DNA of 64,000 nucleotides from Psychrobacter luti (GTDB lineage: Bacteria; Pseudomonadota; Gammaproteobacteria; Pseudomonadales; Moraxellaceae): assembly GCF_014192115.1 (NCBI RefSeq), contig NZ_JACHXL010000001.1, forward strand, positions 1,045,169 to 1,109,168, written 5' to 3'. The position numbers and the translations under genes are program-made. Positions 37,684-46,777 of the stretch are shown here, in pieces. The notes beneath the pieces were generated by a model. That model searched no databases. It had not been told where the DNA came from and saw only the letters and a program-made list of their open reading frames with translations. How positions within the stretch are numbered: the first letter of the stretch is position 1; every line of letters starts with the position of its first letter.

Positions 37684-38526
37684 ATGCAAAGTTTTAACCA
37701 TCTAATTACCACCCGCCCTCATGAGGTGCGGCAAGTATTAATTAGCGATTTGCATTTATCGCCAGAAGAGCCTGCCTTAGTGCAGGCTTTTTTGGCGCTG
37801 TTTGATGATTGCCTTGCCTTGCCCGCGCTAAAACGCTTGTTTATCTTAGGCGATTGGTTTGAAGTATGGCTGGGTGACGACGTTTACTTATCGTTATCGG
37901 AAGATGAGCGTCAAACCCATTGGCTCACCCCGCTGATCGTTAAGTTAAAAAGACTACGGGTAGCTGGCTGTGAGATTTTGATCATGCATGGCAACCGTGA
38001 TTTTTTGTTAGGTCAGCCATTTTGCAATCTATTCGGTGGTGAGCTTATTTATGAGCCGTATACTCTGACTATCAGTCAGCAAAGTTATCGCTTAGAACAT
38101 GGCGATGCATTATGCATTGATGATAAGAAATATCAGTTTTTTCGCAAAATCATGCGTAATCGGTTAACCCAATGGTACTTGCTGAATAAATCATTAGAAA
38201 AACGCTTGGCTATCGCAGATAAGATGCGCAAAAAAAGCCAGCAGAATAATGCCAATAAAGCCGCTTATATTATGGATGTTAATGAAGATGCGGTGACAAA
38301 AGCAGTGGCTGATAGCGATGCGTTACTACATGGTCACACCCATCGCCCAGATATTCATCAAGCCACGAGTAATAAAAAGCGCTACGTGCTGGGCGACTGG
38401 CGACTGCTAGATGGCGATACACGCCAGCCAAAAGTCAGTGCGGTGATTGGCGCGGTGATAGCAGATGAAGATTCAGATGATAATAATGTTGAGTTTGATA
38501 TGTACGAATTTAAGGTGAATATCTAA
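37684..38526 (+). CDS. lpxH: UDP-2,3-diacylglucosamine diphosphatase LpxH
   Basis: The 280-residue metallophosphoesterase makes lipid X in lipid A synthesis at the inner membrane face. Metal ligands occur in ISDLHLS (Asp22, His24), LGDWFE (Asp57), HGNRDFLLG (102-110) and the late HGHTHRPD. E. coli LpxH has 240 residues; the excess lies in a Lys/Asn-rich insertion before the HGHTH motif (KMRKKSQQNNANKAAY) and an acidic C-terminal tail. GAGGATAAGGAT precedes the start. Confidence 0.94.
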   Translation: MQSFNHLITTRPHEVRQVLISDLHLSPEEPALVQAFLALFDDCLALPALKRLFILGDWFEVWLGDDVYLSLSEDERQTHWLTPLIVKLKRLRVAGCEILIMHGNRDFLLGQPFCNLFGGELIYEPYTLTISQQSYRLEHGDALCIDDKKYQFFRKIMRNRLTQWYLLNKSLEKRLAIADKMRKKSQQNNANKAAYIMDVNEDAVTKAVADSDALLHGHTHRPDIHQATSNKKRYVLGDWRLLDGDTRQPKVSAVIGAVIADEDSDDNNVEFDMYEFKVNI

Positions 38527-38556
38527 ACTGCTGCTGCAATTTTTATAAAATTGTAA

Positions 38557-38595
38557 GAATAAAAAAACTCCGTCATTAACGGAGTTTTTTTATTC
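38557..38595. terminator. Bidirectional terminator lpxH / lytic transglycosylase gene
   Basis: GAATAAAAAAACTCCGT and ACGGAGTTTTTTTATTC are perfect 17-base arms around CATTA, between convergent genes. Confidence 0.93.
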
Positions 38596-38664
38596 ATTAG
38601 AGCTATTACTTTTAAACCATCGCTGAAAATAGCGATTGTCTAAGAATAGTGACTTTAATCTGTC

Positions 38665-39969
38665 TCACCATCCTACCAATGAAGACGCACTACGCTGAGT
38701 GATAAAACCGTCTGGAGTTTGACCATTATCTGCTTGCCAGCGTTGGAATGCTAGTCGCGTATTGGTACCGACAATACCATCAGCGCCTTTGGTATCATAA
38801 CCTGAGTTGGTCAAACGCTGCTGTAAATTGCGTACTTGTGACGTCGATAACGGACGCTCATAGCGCGGCCATGTTTTTTGTAATCCACTCTGACCGGTAA
38901 GCGCTTTACCTAATAAGCTGACACCGAGCGCATAACTTGATGAGTTATTATAGACTTTAATCACATCAAAGTTTGGGCTTAACAGTAGCACTGGACCGTC
39001 TTTACCAGCTGGCAGCCACAGCTCCATTTGAGTATTGGCATCCAAGTAAACATCAGCTATGGTATCGACACCCATAGAAGCCCATCTGGCAGCAGGCTGC
39101 TTGGTACCCACCAATGAATAATCAAATGACGCAGGAACAGTTGCTTCATAAAACGGAGCCAGACCACGCACCCAACCTGAATTACTCAGATAATTGGCGG
39201 TAGATGCCAAAGCATCGCCTGTCGACCATGGGTTACGGTGACCATTACCATCACCGTCAACCCCGTGTTTTAGCCACGTATCAGGGATAAACTGCGTCTG
39301 CCCCATGCCGCCTGCCCAAGAGCCATCGAGCTGTGACCACGAAACATCGCCGCGTTGCAATAGTGTCGCTAATGATAATAGCTGAGTTTCAGCAAACTCT
39401 TGGCGACGACCATCATAAGCAAGACTTGCAAGCGAGCTTGGAATATTACTATTGCCCGTTACCACACCGTATGAGGATTCCATACCCCAAATCGCGGCAA
39501 TGATTTCTGCATTGACGCCATACTGCGATTCTAGTTGCGATAAAAATGCCCGTTGCTCGGCGAACTTACGCTTACCAGTGCTCACACGGCCATCTGATAC
39601 GGCAGAATCAACATATTCCCAAGGCATCTTAGAAAATTCTGGCTGACCTGAATCAAGCGAGATGACTTGCTGGTTTAAATAAGCCGTATCAAGCAAACGA
39701 CGCACCGTCGAGGCATCATGACCCGATGCAAGCGCGCGCATAGAAAAGTCAGATTTCCAATCAGAAAAACTGTTATAGCTTGGTTTGGCAACGGGTGTGG
39801 GTTTAACGATAGGTACAGGCGTTGGCTTCACCTGAATGGTTTGGGTCTGGGTAATTTGTACATTACCCTGGCGTACGGGTTTGCTCGGCTTTTGCATCGC
39901 CTGCTGGCTAGTACAGCCAACCATAACTAAGGCGGGAAACAAAGCCAGATATTGTTTTTTTAATAACAT
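38665..39969 (-). CDS. Lytic murein transglycosylase (MltB-type) lipoprotein with PG-binding domain
   Basis: The 434-residue lipoprotein (signal MLLKKQYLALFPALVMVGC, lipid Cys at 19) has a Lys/Pro/Val/Thr-rich spacer (about 25-65). An SLT_2-type transglycosylase domain follows, with catalytic Glu in AAIWGMESSYG and GGMGQTQFIPDTW. The C-terminal PG_binding_1 domain is seen in RNLQQRLTNSGYDTKGADGIVG. It cleaves peptidoglycan to anhydromuropeptides at the outer membrane. The ATG at 39969 is chosen for the lipoprotein signal. E. coli MltB lacks the C-terminal binding domain. It lies downstream of nlpD on the same strand. Confidence 0.88.
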   Translation of the reverse strand: MLLKKQYLALFPALVMVGCTSQQAMQKPSKPVRQGNVQITQTQTIQVKPTPVPIVKPTPVAKPSYNSFSDWKSDFSMRALASGHDASTVRRLLDTAYLNQQVISLDSGQPEFSKMPWEYVDSAVSDGRVSTGKRKFAEQRAFLSQLESQYGVNAEIIAAIWGMESSYGVVTGNSNIPSSLASLAYDGRRQEFAETQLLSLATLLQRGDVSWSQLDGSWAGGMGQTQFIPDTWLKHGVDGDGNGHRNPWSTGDALASTANYLSNSGWVRGLAPFYEATVPASFDYSLVGTKQPAARWASMGVDTIADVYLDANTQMELWLPAGKDGPVLLLSPNFDVIKVYNNSSSYALGVSLLGKALTGQSGLQKTWPRYERPLSTSQVRNLQQRLTNSGYDTKGADGIVGTNTRLAFQRWQADNGQTPDGFITQRSASSLVGW

Positions 39970-40090
39970 AAGGGATCTCAAGTATGAATAAGTAAAGTAG
40001 CTTGATGGCACAGCTTTAATAATTACCAACTAACATAGCCAAGTTATTATAAAAGCTGCCACAGAGTTAACATCCTTTTTAACGCCTTTA

Positions 40091-40897
40091 TTAACGACCC
40101 AATACCGCACGCGGGTCGATAGGATTACCATTTAAGCGCACTTGGAACTCCAAGCCTACTTGATTGGTCTGACCGCTGCTACCCATATTTGCAATACGCT
40201 GACCGCGCTGTACCGCCTCACCTTCTTTAACCAGCAGCGCACTGTTATGCGCGTAGGCGGTGATATAGTTATCGCTATGGCGAATCATAATCAGGTTGCC
40301 ATACTCTGGCAGTCCATTACCTGAGTAAAGCACGGTTCCTGATTGACTAGCAACGACTGGATCGCCCACGGCGCCAGCAAACCACATGCCCATGTTGCCG
40401 GCGGCGGCATCAAAGTTACGAGTGACTTGATTGCGACTCGGATACTCATAGCCTGAAGTGGCGTTGGCCGTCACTTCATAAACAGGATTTTGTGAATAAT
40501 TAGGTGCATTAGTCACAGGTGGCGTATAGGTCGACTGTGCTTGCGTTGGTGTAGAGGCGTTATAGCGATTGTTATTGGTGGCGCGTACTGGCTCACCTTG
40601 CCATAATTTGAGCCATTGACCACTATAAATTGTATATTTACTATCTAAGCCATTTAGCGCACCGATTTGGCGATAATTTAAGCGATAGCGCGCCGCAATT
40701 TGGCTGACCGTATCACCGCGCTGGACGCGATGATAATTGGGAACACCTTGTCCGTTGGTAATAATCTTAGGTCCTGCTTGGTTGGCTGCCTGATAAGTGG
40801 GCTTGGTGGCACAGCCGACCATCGTTAATGTGGCTGCTGTCAACGTACCCATCAATGCCACTGTTGCCAAGCGCGATCCAGCAATAAGCTTCTTCAT
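40091..40897 (-). CDS. nlpD: NlpD-like lipoprotein (LysM plus degenerate LytM/M23 domain)
   Basis: The 268-residue lipoprotein has a signal ending TLTMVGC (lipid Cys at 29). A LysM domain (YHRVQRGDTVSQIAARYRLN) and a C-terminal LytM domain (VVASQSGTVLYSGN, YGNLIMIRHSDNYITAYAHNS) follow. Catalytic residues are missing: the final HxH-type motif reads VGLEFQVR and the first metal His is absent. It should thus act like E. coli NlpD as an activator of AmiC-type amidases in septum splitting. TAGGAA lies eight bases before the ATG. Its place downstream of surE matches the surE-(pcm)-nlpD order of other gammaproteobacteria; pcm and rpoS are absent here. Confidence 0.83.
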   Translation of the reverse strand: MKKLIAGSRLATVALMGTLTAATLTMVGCATKPTYQAANQAGPKIITNGQGVPNYHRVQRGDTVSQIAARYRLNYRQIGALNGLDSKYTIYSGQWLKLWQGEPVRATNNNRYNASTPTQAQSTYTPPVTNAPNYSQNPVYEVTANATSGYEYPSRNQVTRNFDAAAGNMGMWFAGAVGDPVVASQSGTVLYSGNGLPEYGNLIMIRHSDNYITAYAHNSALLVKEGEAVQRGQRIANMGSSGQTNQVGLEFQVRLNGNPIDPRAVLGR

Positions 40898-41069
40898 ACA
40901 AGATTTCCTATTCTTTATGTTGCTCACAAATTCCTTGTGTTACTCACAAGCATTTTGCTAACGGTTATAACGTTTAATGTCTCAGATACCATGATTAATG
41001 ATTGGATAATCAATGGTTTTTAGCGATTTTTAAGCACTAATAAATATCACTACGGATAAACCTGTCAAT

Positions 41070-41906
41070 TTACAGCACCAACGCCGAGAGCGTATCAAGG
41101 GTTTCAGTTGGCGTATGATGCAGGCGCACAGGCGATAGACTAATATACCCTGCTGCCACCGCTTGGTCATCCGTCATTTCTATGGACGATGTTCGAGCGT
41201 CTACATTTTCTGCTGATAGTTCACTTGATAGCTCACTGGATAATGTACGTTGACGTTTGCGTAGCGATAACCAGTAAGCATCGCGGCCACGTGGGTCGAC
41301 CACATGATGCACAGGACGTGCAATCTCACTATGACTTAAAGCCGTGATTTTTCGACCTTTAATCGCATCGGCACTATCAACATCAGGAATATTAACGTTT
41401 AATACATGATAGGGCAAATTTTTGCAAGCATCTAATATTGGAGTTTCGGTCAATAATTTAAGAATCTCATTAGCCGCCACTTTATAATGACTTACCTGCT
41501 CTTGCCCCGTACCTTTGACCCCGCCGCCCACTAAAGAGGTGGCAATCGCTGGCAAGCCAAAAAGCTGCGCTGTCAATGCGGCACCAAACGTACCAGAAAA
41601 TAAAACATCCTGACCAAGATTGGCCCCTGAATTGATACCTGTAATCACACAGTCAAAATCGGTATGACGGTAAATTTCATGTAACGCCAAATATACACAA
41701 TCTGCAGGCGAACCATTCACCGCGATAAAACCAGACTCCAATTCATGAGTATATAACGGCGTTGAGATGGTTAAAGAGCTTGCGCAGCCGCTTTGCTCAT
41801 TACTTGGCGCAACTACCATCACCTCTGCGATAGTAGACAATGCGTGATAAAGTGCCAACAACCCTGGAGCATGCACCCCATCATCATTACTCATTAAAAT
41901 TTTCAT
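41070..41906 (-). CDS. surE: 5'/3'-nucleotidase SurE
   Basis: The 278-residue phosphatase dephosphorylates nucleoside monophosphates. Metal-site residues appear in MSNDDGVHAPG at the N-terminus, the Ser/Asn in APSNEQSG, and GINSGANLGQDVLFSGTFGAA. E. coli SurE has 253 residues; the excess is mostly a Ser/Glu-rich insertion (LSSELSSELSAEN) near residues 220-245, where homologues have a short loop. It is upstream of nlpD. Confidence 0.94.
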   Translation of the reverse strand: MKILMSNDDGVHAPGLLALYHALSTIAEVMVVAPSNEQSGCASSLTISTPLYTHELESGFIAVNGSPADCVYLALHEIYRHTDFDCVITGINSGANLGQDVLFSGTFGAALTAQLFGLPAIATSLVGGGVKGTGQEQVSHYKVAANEILKLLTETPILDACKNLPYHVLNVNIPDVDSADAIKGRKITALSHSEIARPVHHVVDPRGRDAYWLSLRKRQRTLSSELSSELSAENVDARTSSIEMTDDQAVAAGYISLSPVRLHHTPTETLDTLSALVL

Positions 41907-42363
41907 TTTTGCTCAATTATGCCCAATACAGTTATTAATGACCGTCTGTCCACTTAGCAACTTTATTATCGTAAAATTGCTATAATCCCTCTTATCGAGA
42001 CTAGGTCAGTGTCTATACTCAAAATATTGTGGCCGATTATACCCTAATAGCGCCATGAGACGAACCCAGACTTTGCTTAGAAATTGCCTGCAATTAAACT
42101 TTATGAGCGAATTTTTATTACCGATGACAACCATTTTTTAGCGTAAAAACATAGCGATAGCGTTACAGTAGGCAACAAGGTACAACATTATCCATAGATA
42201 TTTTTATGTTGAGGTAACTTAATGCAGCATACTACTGATATGTTGCTGTAAACGTGACTTAGCTCACAATATATCTACACATAAATCAATATTTTATGTG
42301 ACTTTTAATTTTTTACCGATTAACATAGCACCATCAAACAAAGATAAGCGAGTGTAATACTGA
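41907..42363. other. Divergent intergenic region surE / MCR_0457-like gene
   Basis: About 460 AT-rich bases lie between divergent genes. I see no gene, repeat or recognised RNA. Both promoters should be here. Confidence 0.5.
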
Positions 42364-42798
42364 ATGAATAATCAATCGATATTATCTATAGCTTCTGTGA
42401 TAGCGAAGACCGCCTCAAAAATAGGTCTGGCAGGACTGATAACGTCTGTTGCTATGCTGTCTCAAGCTACCAATGCCGCGTCTAATTCAGCGACGACCAT
42501 TCCTCTGGATTTATCTGGCATTAACATCACTAAGCATGAAATTGCGGTGATGCAAGTGCTGTCAGAGATATGCCCACCTATGCTAAATGGTAAGCAAAAA
42601 CAGCGTTTTTATAAGTCTTATAGCGTGCAACTTCATGAGTTGATGCCGTCATTAGAAGATCCAAAAGCGGCTATCCAATACTTGTCTACTCAGCAAGATT
42701 ACCGTCAAATTTTGCAAGGTATTCGCAGTTGGACGATGGGTTTCTCTAAACAAGACAATAGAGCCTTGTGCGAAGATTTGGCGAACGCCCAATATTAG
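42364..42798 (+). CDS. Small exported protein, MCR_0457-like, function unknown
   Basis: The 144-residue protein starts with a basic region and a hydrophobic export signal (IGLAGLITSVAMLSQATNAAS), so the mature part is likely periplasmic and about 105 residues. The mature region has two cysteines (ICPPML and ALCEDL) that could form a disulfide, and a helical region DPKAAIQYLSTQQDYRQILQ. It resembles small Moraxellaceae proteins in the MCR_0457 group, from memory and not verified. A strong terminator lies 128 bases downstream and the gene stands alone. Confidence 0.65.
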   Translation: MNNQSILSIASVIAKTASKIGLAGLITSVAMLSQATNAASNSATTIPLDLSGINITKHEIAVMQVLSEICPPMLNGKQKQRFYKSYSVQLHELMPSLEDPKAAIQYLSTQQDYRQILQGIRSWTMGFSKQDNRALCEDLANAQY

Positions 42799-43226
42799 TA
42801 GTATTTTACTGATAGACTATTTTATGGACATGCTTTTCTGAACAATGCTAGGATATTAAACAGATAAAGACCACTATAATTAACGACAATAATCTACTGG
42901 CTTATCTATCTAAAATCCATAACGAGCTTGCTGCTATCCCTATTATTTCATAAGGATAGCAGCAAGTTTTTTTTATGAGTGATTTTTATAAAATCACCTA
43001 TGTTATTTTCGACGATGTCTTATTTTATTGTATTTATCGTTTCCCCATCGGTCGGCATTTTGCTAAGATAAGGCGTTAATTTTATGTCCGTCGCTAAATC
43101 TCCTTTAACCTCAAAAATCCACGGTTTCGCTTTGGGTTTACTATCGTCTTTTAGAGGCTGTATAGAGAGGTAGAATTTGATATGAGCGACAGATACATTT
43201 GATTTTATGATGCGGTGTAACAATCT
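42799..43226. other. Intergenic region upstream of dacC
   Basis: This holds the strong terminator at 42927-42974 and the dacC promoter. An open frame on the minus strand (43020-43223) has no ATG or ribosome site at its start and is treated as doubtful. Confidence 0.5.
42927..42974 (+). terminator. Terminator after the MCR_0457-like gene
   Basis: CTTGCTGCTATCC and GGATAGCAGCAAG are perfect 13-base arms around a 14-base loop, followed by eight T. Confidence 0.93.
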
Positions 43227-44393
43227 ATGACAGTAAAGCGTGTAAAAAAACAGTTAGTACAGCTGGTAGTTGGTGTCAGTGTTTCTATGAGTGCAATAAT
43301 GGCGAGCGCAGCCATACAGCCACCTGAGATGGAAAATACGGCTTATGTATTAATGGACTATAACACTGGTGAAATATTGGCACAAAAAAATGCCAATCAA
43401 GCACTACCACCAGCCTCCTTGACCAAGATGATGACCAGTTACATCATCGAGCAGCGCTTAGCATCAGGCGACCTCAAAGAAGACGAACAAGTTTTGATGA
43501 GCCCAAATGCTTGGTGCCGTGGTAGTAGTAGTCAGTCTTGTATGTATGTGCCGGTCAATAAAACCGCCAGCGTCATCGATATGTTACGCGGTATCATTAT
43601 TCAATCAGGCAACGATGCTTCAAAAGCAATGGCTGAGCATATTGCTGGTAGTGAAGCCTCGTTTGCTATCTTGATGAATGAGCAAGCAGAAAAGCTTGGG
43701 ATGAAAAATACCCATTTCGTCAACTCGACAGGTATGCCAGACGAAGGGCACCAAGCATCAGCGTTGGATTTAGCCATATTGTCACGGGCTATTATCAAAA
43801 ACAGTGGCGACTACTACGGTCTATATGCCGAAAAAGAGTTCACTTATAACGGTATTACCCAAGGTAACCGTAACGCCCTACTCGCGACTGATCCTACGGT
43901 TGATGGCCTAAAAACAGGTCATACCGATGCAGCAGGCTACTGCTTAGCGGCCTCAAGCAAGCGCGAAGATATGCGCCTGATTTCTGTCATCATGGGTACA
44001 GAAAGTCAGCAAGCCCGTGCCGATCAATCACGTGAGCTACTTAACTGGGGTTTCGGTCATTTCACTACCGTGACTAAAGCACCTGCTGGACAGTTTGTTA
44101 GCAAAGTACCGGTGTGGTTTGGCGAAGCGACTGAAGTAGAGCTTGCGACTGGCGACAGTTTGCAGATTCTTACCGATAAGACGCAAAAGAATAAAATTAC
44201 TACTGTGGTCGATATTCCTGAAAGCTTAGAAGCGCCTATCAAAAAAGGTCAAGAAATTGGCAAAATGATGGCGGTTATTGATGGTAAAGCGGTTGCTTCA
44301 GTGCCTATCGTAGCTACTAGTGATATCGAACAATCAGGCTTTATGAGCCGTATTTGGCAACGTTTTACACGCTGGGCACAAAACTTATTTTAA
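43227..44393 (+). CDS. dacC: D-alanyl-D-alanine carboxypeptidase (PBP5/6 type)
   Basis: The 388-residue protein has a signal peptide (LVQLVVGVSVSMSAIMASA, cleavage near 29) and the S11 motifs SLTK (64-67), SGN (127-129) and KTG (229-231). A C-terminal beta-domain and an amphipathic end (FMSRIWQRFTRWAQNLF) fit membrane anchoring as in PBP5/6. These enzymes trim the terminal D-Ala of peptidoglycan pentapeptides. Whether it is the dacA or dacC counterpart cannot be told. A bidirectional terminator follows. Confidence 0.92.
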   Translation: MTVKRVKKQLVQLVVGVSVSMSAIMASAAIQPPEMENTAYVLMDYNTGEILAQKNANQALPPASLTKMMTSYIIEQRLASGDLKEDEQVLMSPNAWCRGSSSQSCMYVPVNKTASVIDMLRGIIIQSGNDASKAMAEHIAGSEASFAILMNEQAEKLGMKNTHFVNSTGMPDEGHQASALDLAILSRAIIKNSGDYYGLYAEKEFTYNGITQGNRNALLATDPTVDGLKTGHTDAAGYCLAASSKREDMRLISVIMGTESQQARADQSRELLNWGFGHFTTVTKAPAGQFVSKVPVWFGEATEVELATGDSLQILTDKTQKNKITTVVDIPESLEAPIKKGQEIGKMMAVIDGKAVASVPIVATSDIEQSGFMSRIWQRFTRWAQNLF

Positions 44394-44463
44394 GCACGTT
44401 ATTTAATAACCTGCACGAAAACCTGTTTGCATCCAAATAGCGGGTAGTAGTGATTTTAGTATT

Positions 44464-44495
44464 AAAAAAGACGCCTTTTTATGGGCGTCTTTTTT
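44464..44495. terminator. Bidirectional terminator dacC / histidine kinase gene
   Basis: AAAAAAGACGCC and GGCGTCTTTTTT pair around about 7 bases, between convergent genes. Confidence 0.92.
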
Positions 44496-44537
44496 ATTTG
44501 TGTATGCTTATAATTATGTTCATACCTACCGCCATTA

Positions 44538-46544
44538 TTAAGACCAAGCGAGCCAGCTTTTCAATAAATCGCTCAGCGCTTTATCTTCATAGGTCGCCAC
44601 CTGACAGTAATCAACTCCGGCGGCTTTTAATCCATGCTCAAAGCTGTCTAAATATCGTGCACGCTGCTGTGGATACCAAAATACCAATAAAGCCCGATAG
44701 TCGGTCTCAGAGGCACGAATACGCTTAGCCAGTAATTCCGCTTTGCTTGGTAATACGTCTTCAGCGAACATGACCATATCGACTTTTCTATGCTGCATCT
44801 CATCGATAACAAGCTGCTCATGTTGATAGCAGATAACACGCGCGCCAAGACGCTGCAATTCATCCACCAAAGCGCCGCTGTCTTGATTATAGTAGTAGAC
44901 AACGACCAATCCCATCAGCAACTGTTGCTGGAGCGATTGGCGTTGATTAGACGTCGGGATGGTAATAACAAACTCAGTCCCGACGCCAATCGTGCTATCG
45001 ACACTAATACTGGCACCCATCAACTGCGTCATCTGTTTGACGACTGGTAAGCCAATGCCCGTGCCTTCATACTGGCGAGTTTGCGATGAATCTACCTGAA
45101 AAAACGGATTGAAAATATCATCTATAAAGCTACTATCGATACCAATACCCGTATCTTTGACTCGAATCTGCCAACGATTACTATTATCAAAATGGGTCAA
45201 TTGCGAGGTAACACTTACTTCACCCATGGGTGTAAACTTAATCGCATTGCTGAGTAATATCGATAATATTTGCTGTATTTTTTCGACATCACCTTCAAGG
45301 CTATAATCAATATGATGAATATGGCTGGTTAATGCCAAGCCTTTTTGTCTGGCAATAGGCTCAAAATCTGCCAATAGATCAGCAATTAACTGCAGTGGAT
45401 TAAACTCGCTTGTCTGTAGGCTGACTTGACCTTTTTGTATCTGATTAAGCTGAATGATTTGATCCAATGCTAAAACCAGCTTTTCACTGCCATTACTAAT
45501 GATATCAACCGCGTCTTTTTGCTCGTCATTGAGGTGTTCATTATCTAACAGCTGTAAACCGCCGACAATGGCGTTTAGCGAGGTTTTTAGCTCATGGGTA
45601 ATCATGCTTTGAAAATTATGCAGCTGCACATCCAAGGACAAGTCCTTTTGATGCAATTGCTGCTCAAAGGCGGCAAGCGCTTCATAATCTTGTTTTGATT
45701 CTTGCAGGCGATTGAACAGCGTCGTAAAAGCCTGTTTAATCTGCACCAATTCTTGAAACTTAAAACGCTGCGGAATCACGGGCAGCTGCTCAAGCTCAGG
45801 GTTTTTGGTGACAATGTCACAAACTTCAGTAAGCACAGCGATATCTTGTGATGGCCAGTTTAATTTACGTAAAATATACAGCGCCCAAATAATGGCTAAT
45901 ACTGTGGTCATTAACCACAACCATAGATTATTTTGTAGCCAATTTGAGCGTAGGGTCGCCGCATCTAAGGTAATATTAATATAGCCGACCAAGGTATTCT
46001 CAGTATTTAAATCACTGACCGAGTTTGATTCACGTCTATTATTAGGCAAACTGCTTGCAGCTTGCTGGCTTGAATTTAGCTGAAGTACATTCCGGGAAGT
46101 GTTCTGCGCAGTAATACTTGTTTGGGAGGGATTTGGTCTATCGCTAGCCATAAGTAGGCTGCTGCTGCCATTTATATAATCGCCGACCACCGGATAGTTA
46201 AAGCTGACCGTATTGGCAAATAAGGCATTTTTCCAATCATCTCTGGACTGATTGCTATCAGCAATAGGCTGAGAGGTTGAATAAAATAAAATATTCTTAA
46301 CACCCTGCTCATGCCCTAACAGGTAGCGCACTTGCTCCGCGACTACCTTGTCACCATCTACGCTCGCCGCACTAATCGTCAGCAAGTTCGCCAATTGCTG
46401 AATATGCTGACGCTTTTCTTTGTAGTGCTGCACTAAACCATAAATAAAAGACAATAGAAAACCTGCCAATACAGCCAAAATCATGGTCTGCACGATAGAT
46501 TGCCAAATAAGCATAGGAAGAGTTTGTGGTGGGCGGTTGTTCAT
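44538..46544 (-). CDS. Membrane sensor histidine kinase with degenerate C-terminal receiver-like domain
   Basis: From the ATG at 46544 (668 residues) the layout is: membrane segment about 17-37; a periplasmic region about 40-205 with a Ser/Asn/Gln-rich insert (135-180); membrane segment about 206-226; a signal-relay linker; HisKA with His317 in MITHELKTSLNAI; and HATPase (LLSNAIKFTP, VKDTGIGID, GTGIGLPV). The last 125 residues look like a receiver (LVVVYYYNQDSG, VDMVMFAEDVLP) but lack the acidic pair and the phospho-Asp. Layout recalls BarA/GacS, without a visible HPt domain. The start at 46544 replaces a TTG at 46553. No response-regulator gene is adjacent. Confidence 0.85.
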   Translation of the reverse strand: MNNRPPQTLPMLIWQSIVQTMILAVLAGFLLSFIYGLVQHYKEKRQHIQQLANLLTISAASVDGDKVVAEQVRYLLGHEQGVKNILFYSTSQPIADSNQSRDDWKNALFANTVSFNYPVVGDYINGSSSLLMASDRPNPSQTSITAQNTSRNVLQLNSSQQAASSLPNNRRESNSVSDLNTENTLVGYINITLDAATLRSNWLQNNLWLWLMTTVLAIIWALYILRKLNWPSQDIAVLTEVCDIVTKNPELEQLPVIPQRFKFQELVQIKQAFTTLFNRLQESKQDYEALAAFEQQLHQKDLSLDVQLHNFQSMITHELKTSLNAIVGGLQLLDNEHLNDEQKDAVDIISNGSEKLVLALDQIIQLNQIQKGQVSLQTSEFNPLQLIADLLADFEPIARQKGLALTSHIHHIDYSLEGDVEKIQQILSILLSNAIKFTPMGEVSVTSQLTHFDNSNRWQIRVKDTGIGIDSSFIDDIFNPFFQVDSSQTRQYEGTGIGLPVVKQMTQLMGASISVDSTIGVGTEFVITIPTSNQRQSLQQQLLMGLVVVYYYNQDSGALVDELQRLGARVICYQHEQLVIDEMQHRKVDMVMFAEDVLPSKAELLAKRIRASETDYRALLVFWYPQQRARYLDSFEHGLKAAGVDYCQVATYEDKALSDLLKSWLAWS

Positions 46545-46709
46545 ATCACTCAACTGAGTTAAGACAACTTCTGATTATAGTACAGGTATTTTATAGAGGT
46601 GATAAGTGAAAATTGATGTTTTAATGCAACGGATAAAAAGTATATCAAATCGAAAAATGCCATGACAGCTGATATGGCCATCATGACAAAACACTTTACA
46701 GCAAAACAT

Positions 46710-46736
46710 GATAAATAGCATAAAATGCTATTTATC
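46710..46736. terminator. Hairpin downstream of der
   Basis: GATAAATAGCAT and ATGCTATTTATC are perfect 12-base arms around AAA. On the minus strand it lies 42 bases past the der stop. The T-tract is poor, so termination is likely but not certain. Confidence 0.6.
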
Positions 46737-46777
46737 TGCTACCTACTCTAATAACTAAAGATAATAGCCTTGTTAAA

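Noticed and set aside
42007..42363. Possible small RNA in the spacer before the MCR_0457-like gene.
   Set aside because: No conserved RNA signature, terminator or stable stem was found.
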